Below are positions 23,344 through 25,761 of a stretch of DNA of 25,761 nucleotides, in pieces (within the stretch, counting starts at the first letter, position 1; the number at the start of each line of letters is the position of its first letter). The stretch is from Candidatus Parcubacteria bacterium (GTDB lineage: Bacteria > Patescibacteriota > Patescibacteriia > Patescibacteriales > UBA12075). Made by a program: the position numbers and the translations under genes. The stretch spans positions 1 to 25,761 of the forward strand of contig JAGLJW010000030.1 of the NCBI GenBank assembly GCA_023142215.1. Direction: 5' to 3'. The notes beneath the pieces are model-generated. The model ran no database searches and was not told the DNA's origin. It saw nothing but the letters and a program-made list of their open reading frames with translations.

Positions 23344-24336
23344 ATGTTTAGTAAAAACCAAAAGAATAATAAATTAGAACAAGAAGAGATTAAAATTGAT
23401 GATAAGGTTGTAATTTATACAATGCCAAAACATTCTAATAAATTTAGTTCATTGAATAGCTCAAATAAGGCTTCCTCGTCGCAAAATTCAAAAAAAGCAG
23501 GTATAATGATTTTTATTATAGGTGGTATTGTTTTAATTGGTCTTTTTGCTTTTTTGTATTTTGTTGTGCTTGGAAAGTCAATTTCTGGAATAGTTAAAGA
23601 TGATGGCGAAAAGATTATTGTCGCAAAAAATGATACAGAAGAAGATATCAAAAAAGATGATTTAACAAAAAAAATAAATGACGATATTGTAGATAATGAT
23701 AAATTAGATATCCCGATAGATCCTGAGAAAAATAACGATGAGGATGAGAATGATAAAAAAGTCATTATATCTAAAATTATAATTCCAGAAGAAGCAGTTG
23801 ATACTGACAGAGACGGCTTATCAGATTCTGAAGAAATACTATTAACAACAAATCCAAATTTATTTGATACAGATAAAGATGATTATAATGATTTAGACGA
23901 AATTTTGAGTGGCTATGATCCCGCTGGTGAAGGAAAATTACTTGATAATCCGAATGTTGATGAATATAAAGATAAAAAATATAATTTTTCATTTTATTAT
24001 CCTATCTCTTGGATAATTGAACATGTTTCAGGTGGTGATACCTTAATGATAAAAGAAAAAAATAATCAAATGTTTATGGTTTCAGTTTCTTTAAACGTAA
24101 ATAATTTATCGCTTGATGAGTGGTATAAAAAACAGTTTAATGTTAATGAAATAGATATTAGGCAATATATTGTTGTAAAAGACTGGAAAGGTATAAAAAG
24201 TGAAGATGACTTGTTTGTTTATTTTATTTATGGCAATAATATATATAATATTTCTTATAATTTAGGAGATGTGGATAAAGTGCCAAGATATAAAAATATT
24301 TTTAATATGATGGTTGGAAGTTTTAGTTTTAAATAA
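23344..24336 (+). CDS. Single-pass membrane protein with TSP3 repeats and a PsbP-like C-terminal domain
   Basis: 330 residues. It mirrors the previous gene: a polar N-terminus (1-50), one membrane helix (about 52-76, 'IMIFIIGGIVLIGLFAFLYF'), an acidic linker, then TSP3-type calcium loops (about 153-190, 'DTDRDGLSDSEEI' and the variant 'DTDKDDYNDLDEI', where DGxxD has become DDYND). A 'GYDPAGEGKL' motif follows, as in the previous protein's 'GYNPKGEGEL'. Instead of more repeats it has a PsbP-like domain (about 208-330) starting 'YKDKKYNFSFYYPISW', as in the 202-residue protein at 9669. It has its own promoter. ybeY begins 1 nt after its stop, so downstream housekeeping genes may be cotranscribed with it. 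Role unknown; likely envelope structural or binding. Confidence 0.75.
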   Translation: MFSKNQKNNKLEQEEIKIDDKVVIYTMPKHSNKFSSLNSSNKASSSQNSKKAGIMIFIIGGIVLIGLFAFLYFVVLGKSISGIVKDDGEKIIVAKNDTEEDIKKDDLTKKINDDIVDNDKLDIPIDPEKNNDEDENDKKVIISKIIIPEEAVDTDRDGLSDSEEILLTTNPNLFDTDKDDYNDLDEILSGYDPAGEGKLLDNPNVDEYKDKKYNFSFYYPISWIIEHVSGGDTLMIKEKNNQMFMVSVSLNVNNLSLDEWYKKQFNVNEIDIRQYIVVKDWKGIKSEDDLFVYFIYGNNIYNISYNLGDVDKVPRYKNIFNMMVGSFSFK

Positions 24337-24337
24337 A

Positions 24338-24832
24338 ATGATTGAAGTTAATATTGATAAAAATAATGAAATTAACGAAAAAGAAATTATTGAGATTGTA
24401 GGAAGTTTTTTAGATTGTTATAACAAAAAAGAATATAATATTTCTGTTGCATTTGTTGGAGAAAAGGAAATACGAAAAATTAATAAAAAATATCGCAAGA
24501 TTGATAAGGTTACTGACGTTTTATCTTTTGAGGATAGTGAAGATAATTGTTTAGGTGAAGTGATAATTTGTTTTGAACAAATTAAAAAGCAAGCTCCGAA
24601 TTATCAACATTCAGAAAAAGAGGAATTGATTTTTATCTTAGTTCATGGACTTTTACACTTGATTGGATATAATGATAATACTGATGAAGAAAGAAGGAAT
24701 ATGCTTAGGTTAGGGGAAGAATTTATAGTACAACACTGTCATTCTGGAACGAACCCGCCCAACTGGCGGGGTAGTGATAGAATCTCATTAATTATGCAAC
24801 TCTGCGTAATTTGTGAGATCCTATCGCTCTAG
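24338..24832 (+). CDS. ybeY: Endoribonuclease YbeY (rRNA maturation factor) with a tail derived from a repeat element
   Basis: 164 residues from the ATG at 24338, which lies 1 nt after the previous stop; a TTG at 24314 inside that gene is unlikely. YbeY is a metal-dependent RNase acting in 16S rRNA 3'-end maturation and ribosome quality control. The body fits: 'ISVAFVGEKEIRKINKKYR', 'KVTDVLSF' and the metal-site segment 'HGLLHLIGYND'. The usual HxxxHxxxxxH has His103, His107 and then Asp113 in place of the third His. Asp can also bind zinc, and I recall similar variants in some other phyla. From Cys134 on, the last 31 residues are translated from a palindromic repeat element and are not family-like. 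The original end was probably just after 'LGEEFIVQ'. dgkA and ftsA follow. Confidence 0.9.
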   Translation: MIEVNIDKNNEINEKEIIEIVGSFLDCYNKKEYNISVAFVGEKEIRKINKKYRKIDKVTDVLSFEDSEDNCLGEVIICFEQIKKQAPNYQHSEKEELIFILVHGLLHLIGYNDNTDEERRNMLRLGEEFIVQHCHSGTNPPNWRGSDRISLIMQLCVICEILSL

Positions 24833-24845
24833 CTCCAGGATGACA
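24737..24845. mobile_element. 109-bp palindromic repeat element (MITE/REP-like) inserted at the 3' end of ybeY
   Basis: The ends are 12-bp inverted repeats with one wobble mismatch: TGTCATTCTGGA (24737-24748) and TCCAGGATGACA (24834-24845). Inside are two more paired arms, 24775-24787 with 24814-24826 and 24790-24798 with 24803-24811. A separate G-C hairpin is nested on the left (CCCGCC 24754-24759, GGCGGG 24765-24770). The base composition is much richer in G+C than its surroundings. No transposase is encoded and no clear target duplication is seen. Such short palindromic units are usually non-autonomous and occur in many copies; only one copy is visible here. Confidence 0.7.
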
Positions 24846-24918
24846 ATAATGTGTAGTATTTGCTCCGTTTTATGATGATCATTCTAGTCAGTGAACAGCT
24901 ACTAATAAATATAAATTT

Positions 24919-25284
24919 ATGATTAAATTTAAAAGATTGCTTAAAAGTTTTAAATATGCTTTTAGAGGTTTATATAAAGTGTTGAGAGAGGAACAAAATT
25001 TAAGAGTTCAGTTTTTTATAGCGTTTATTATCCTATTATTTGCTTGGTATTTTCATATTAACAGTGTAGAGTTGGCTTTGTTGATTTTTGTGATTTCTTT
25101 AGTGATTTTAATGGAAATTATTAATTCAGCAGTAGAGAGGATTTCAGATATTTTAAAACCACGAATTAATAATTATGTCAAAGAAATTAAAGATATTATG
25201 GCTGCTGCAGTGATGTTTGCTTCCGTAACAGCAATTGTGGTGGGGATAATCATTTTTTTTCCTTATATTAAGGCATTGGATTAA
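24919..25284 (+). CDS. dgkA: Diacylglycerol kinase family membrane protein (probable undecaprenol kinase)
   Basis: 121 residues, the normal length for prokaryotic DgkA, a small trimeric membrane kinase. Three membrane helices (about 30-48, 50-68, 94-117) and the active-site signatures 'EIINSAVERISD' (ExxNxAxE) and 'KEIKDIMAAAVMF' (KD-x-AAAV) are present. In Gram-positive-type bacteria this family phosphorylates undecaprenol rather than diacylglycerol, feeding peptidoglycan and surface glycan carriers; that reading fits here but is inferred. It lies 86 nt after ybeY and just before ftsA, an order common in related genomes as far as I recall. A TATAAA lies 3 nt before the ATG; no Shine-Dalgarno sequence is seen. 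Confidence 0.9.
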   Translation: MIKFKRLLKSFKYAFRGLYKVLREEQNLRVQFFIAFIILLFAWYFHINSVELALLIFVISLVILMEIINSAVERISDILKPRINNYVKEIKDIMAAAVMFASVTAIVVGIIIFFPYIKALD

Positions 25285-25305
25285 TTTTAATTAATCTTGT
25301 ATAAT
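25276..25305 (+). promoter_or_regulatory. Promoter of ftsA
   Basis: TTGGAT (25276-25281), an 18-nt spacer and a perfect TATAAT (25300-25305), giving a leader of about 30 nt before the ATG at 25342. The spacer contains a short palindrome (GATTAATT 25279-25286, AATTAATC 25289-25296) that overlaps the dgkA stop codon and could affect promoter use. Confidence 0.6.
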
Positions 25306-25341
25306 TTAGATAGGTATTAATCTATAGTTAAAAATTGTTTT

Positions 25342-25761
25342 ATGAGTGAGAATATTATTATTGGATTAGATATTGGTTCAACCGCAATTAGAATTGTTGT
25401 TGGTCAAAAAAATGCAGAAGATAAAATGCAAATCATTGGAGCTGTTGAGAGTTCGGTTGAAGGTATAAGCAAAGGAGTTGTAAAAAGTATAGAAGATGTT
25501 ACATCTTCTATTTCAGGATGCCTTGAAAAAGCTGAACGTTTGGTTGGTGTTCCAATTGATTCTGTTTGGGTTGGAATTAATAGTTCTCATATAAAATGTG
25601 AAAAAAGTCGTGGAGTAGTTGCTATTGGCAGAAGTGATGGTGAAATTAATCAAGATGATGTTGAAAGAGCTTTGGAGGCTGCTAGAGCATTAAGCGTGCC
25701 ACCTAATTATGAAATTTTGCATGTTATTCCAACAAAATTTACAGTTGATAATCAAGAAGAT
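25342..25761 (+). CDS. ftsA: Cell division protein FtsA, N-terminal part (3' partial)
   Basis: The first 140 codons are present, open to the window edge. FtsA is the actin-like protein that ties FtsZ to the membrane and recruits the divisome. The opening 'IIIGLDIGSTAIRIVVGQ' is the phosphate-1 ATP-binding loop of the actin/Hsp70 superfamily. It is followed by the 1A/1C region with 'VEGISKGVVKSIEDVTSSIS', 'VWVGINSSHIKCEKSRGVV' and 'INQDDVERALEAARAL', all as in FtsA; MreB and DnaK do not have this 1C insert. ftsZ would be expected next, beyond the window. It has its own promoter, with the ATG about 36 nt downstream of the -10. Confidence 0.95.
   Translation, partial: MSENIIIGLDIGSTAIRIVVGQKNAEDKMQIIGAVESSVEGISKGVVKSIEDVTSSISGCLEKAERLVGVPIDSVWVGINSSHIKCEKSRGVVAIGRSDGEINQDDVERALEAARALSVPPNYEILHVIPTKFTVDNQED

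Noticed and set aside
24314..24337. TTG at 24314 as ybeY start
   Set aside because: It lies inside the upstream gene. The ATG at 24338, directly after that gene's stop, fits the family length better.
1..25761. Alternative genetic code (TGA read as Gly or Trp)
   Set aside because: Several genes end properly at TGA and Trp positions use TGG, so the standard bacterial code holds.
1..25761. tRNA, rRNA or CRISPR array
   Set aside because: No cloverleaf with GTTCRANNC-type arm, rRNA-like block or regularly spaced direct repeats was seen. The gaps between genes are all short.

Overview
This is an AT-rich (roughly 70% A+T by eye), gene-dense window with no stretch of more than about 150 bases lacking a gene. 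TGA is used as a stop (for example at the end of the 560-2350 gene and of the 9669-10277 gene), so the standard bacterial code applies. Several traits suggest a Patescibacteria/CPR bacterium, most like a Parcubacteria-type lineage. These are short core enzymes, a RelA/SpoT protein cut off after its TGS domain, the order ybeY-dgkA-ftsA, pilin-type membrane hairpins fused to giant ectodomains, a DUF2330 protein with thrombospondin type 3 (TSP3) repeats, and few Shine-Dalgarno sequences. The lineage call is inference; no rRNA or ribosomal protein gene is present to confirm it.

Layout, left to right. (1) 1-490: the 3' end of a fibronectin-III surface protein and its terminators. (2) 560-6836: housekeeping block with a GT-C membrane glycosyltransferase, greA, a small membrane protein, lysS, a Fic-domain protein and serS. 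fic overlaps serS by 7 nt, and its Fic motif has Gln where the catalytic His should be. (3) 6878-11401: envelope proteins, namely a DUF2330/thioredoxin-like/TSP3 protein, a small winged-helix-like protein with a strong ribosome binding site, and a membrane-anchored pair (PsbP-like domain, beta-propeller-like domain). (4) 11524-13486: a C_GCAxxG_C_C cysteine-rich protein preceded by a perfect 28-bp palindrome, convergent with a minus-strand RelA/SpoT gene. (5) 13600-24336: a cell-surface cluster of two signal-peptide proteins (911 and 1963 aa) and two single-pass proteins. The first two each carry a type IV secretion pilin-like two-helix hairpin followed by Ig-like, IPT/TIG, cysteine-rich and fibronectin-III domains; the last two carry extracellular TSP3 calcium-binding repeats. 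(6) 24338 to the end: ybeY, dgkA and the start of ftsA. The 3' end of ybeY has been overwritten by a 109-bp palindromic repeat element.

How the genes fit together. Regions 2, 4 and 6 supply translation, transcript cleavage, stringent response, rRNA maturation, lipid-carrier kinase and division functions. Regions 1, 3 and 5 are dominated by exported proteins with calcium-binding, disulfide-rich and adhesive-type domains. The best candidate for an under-described system is the 13600-24336 cluster: paired pilin-hairpin mega-proteins with linked TSP3 proteins, which could form a surface attachment or cell-contact apparatus. That role is inferred from domain content only.
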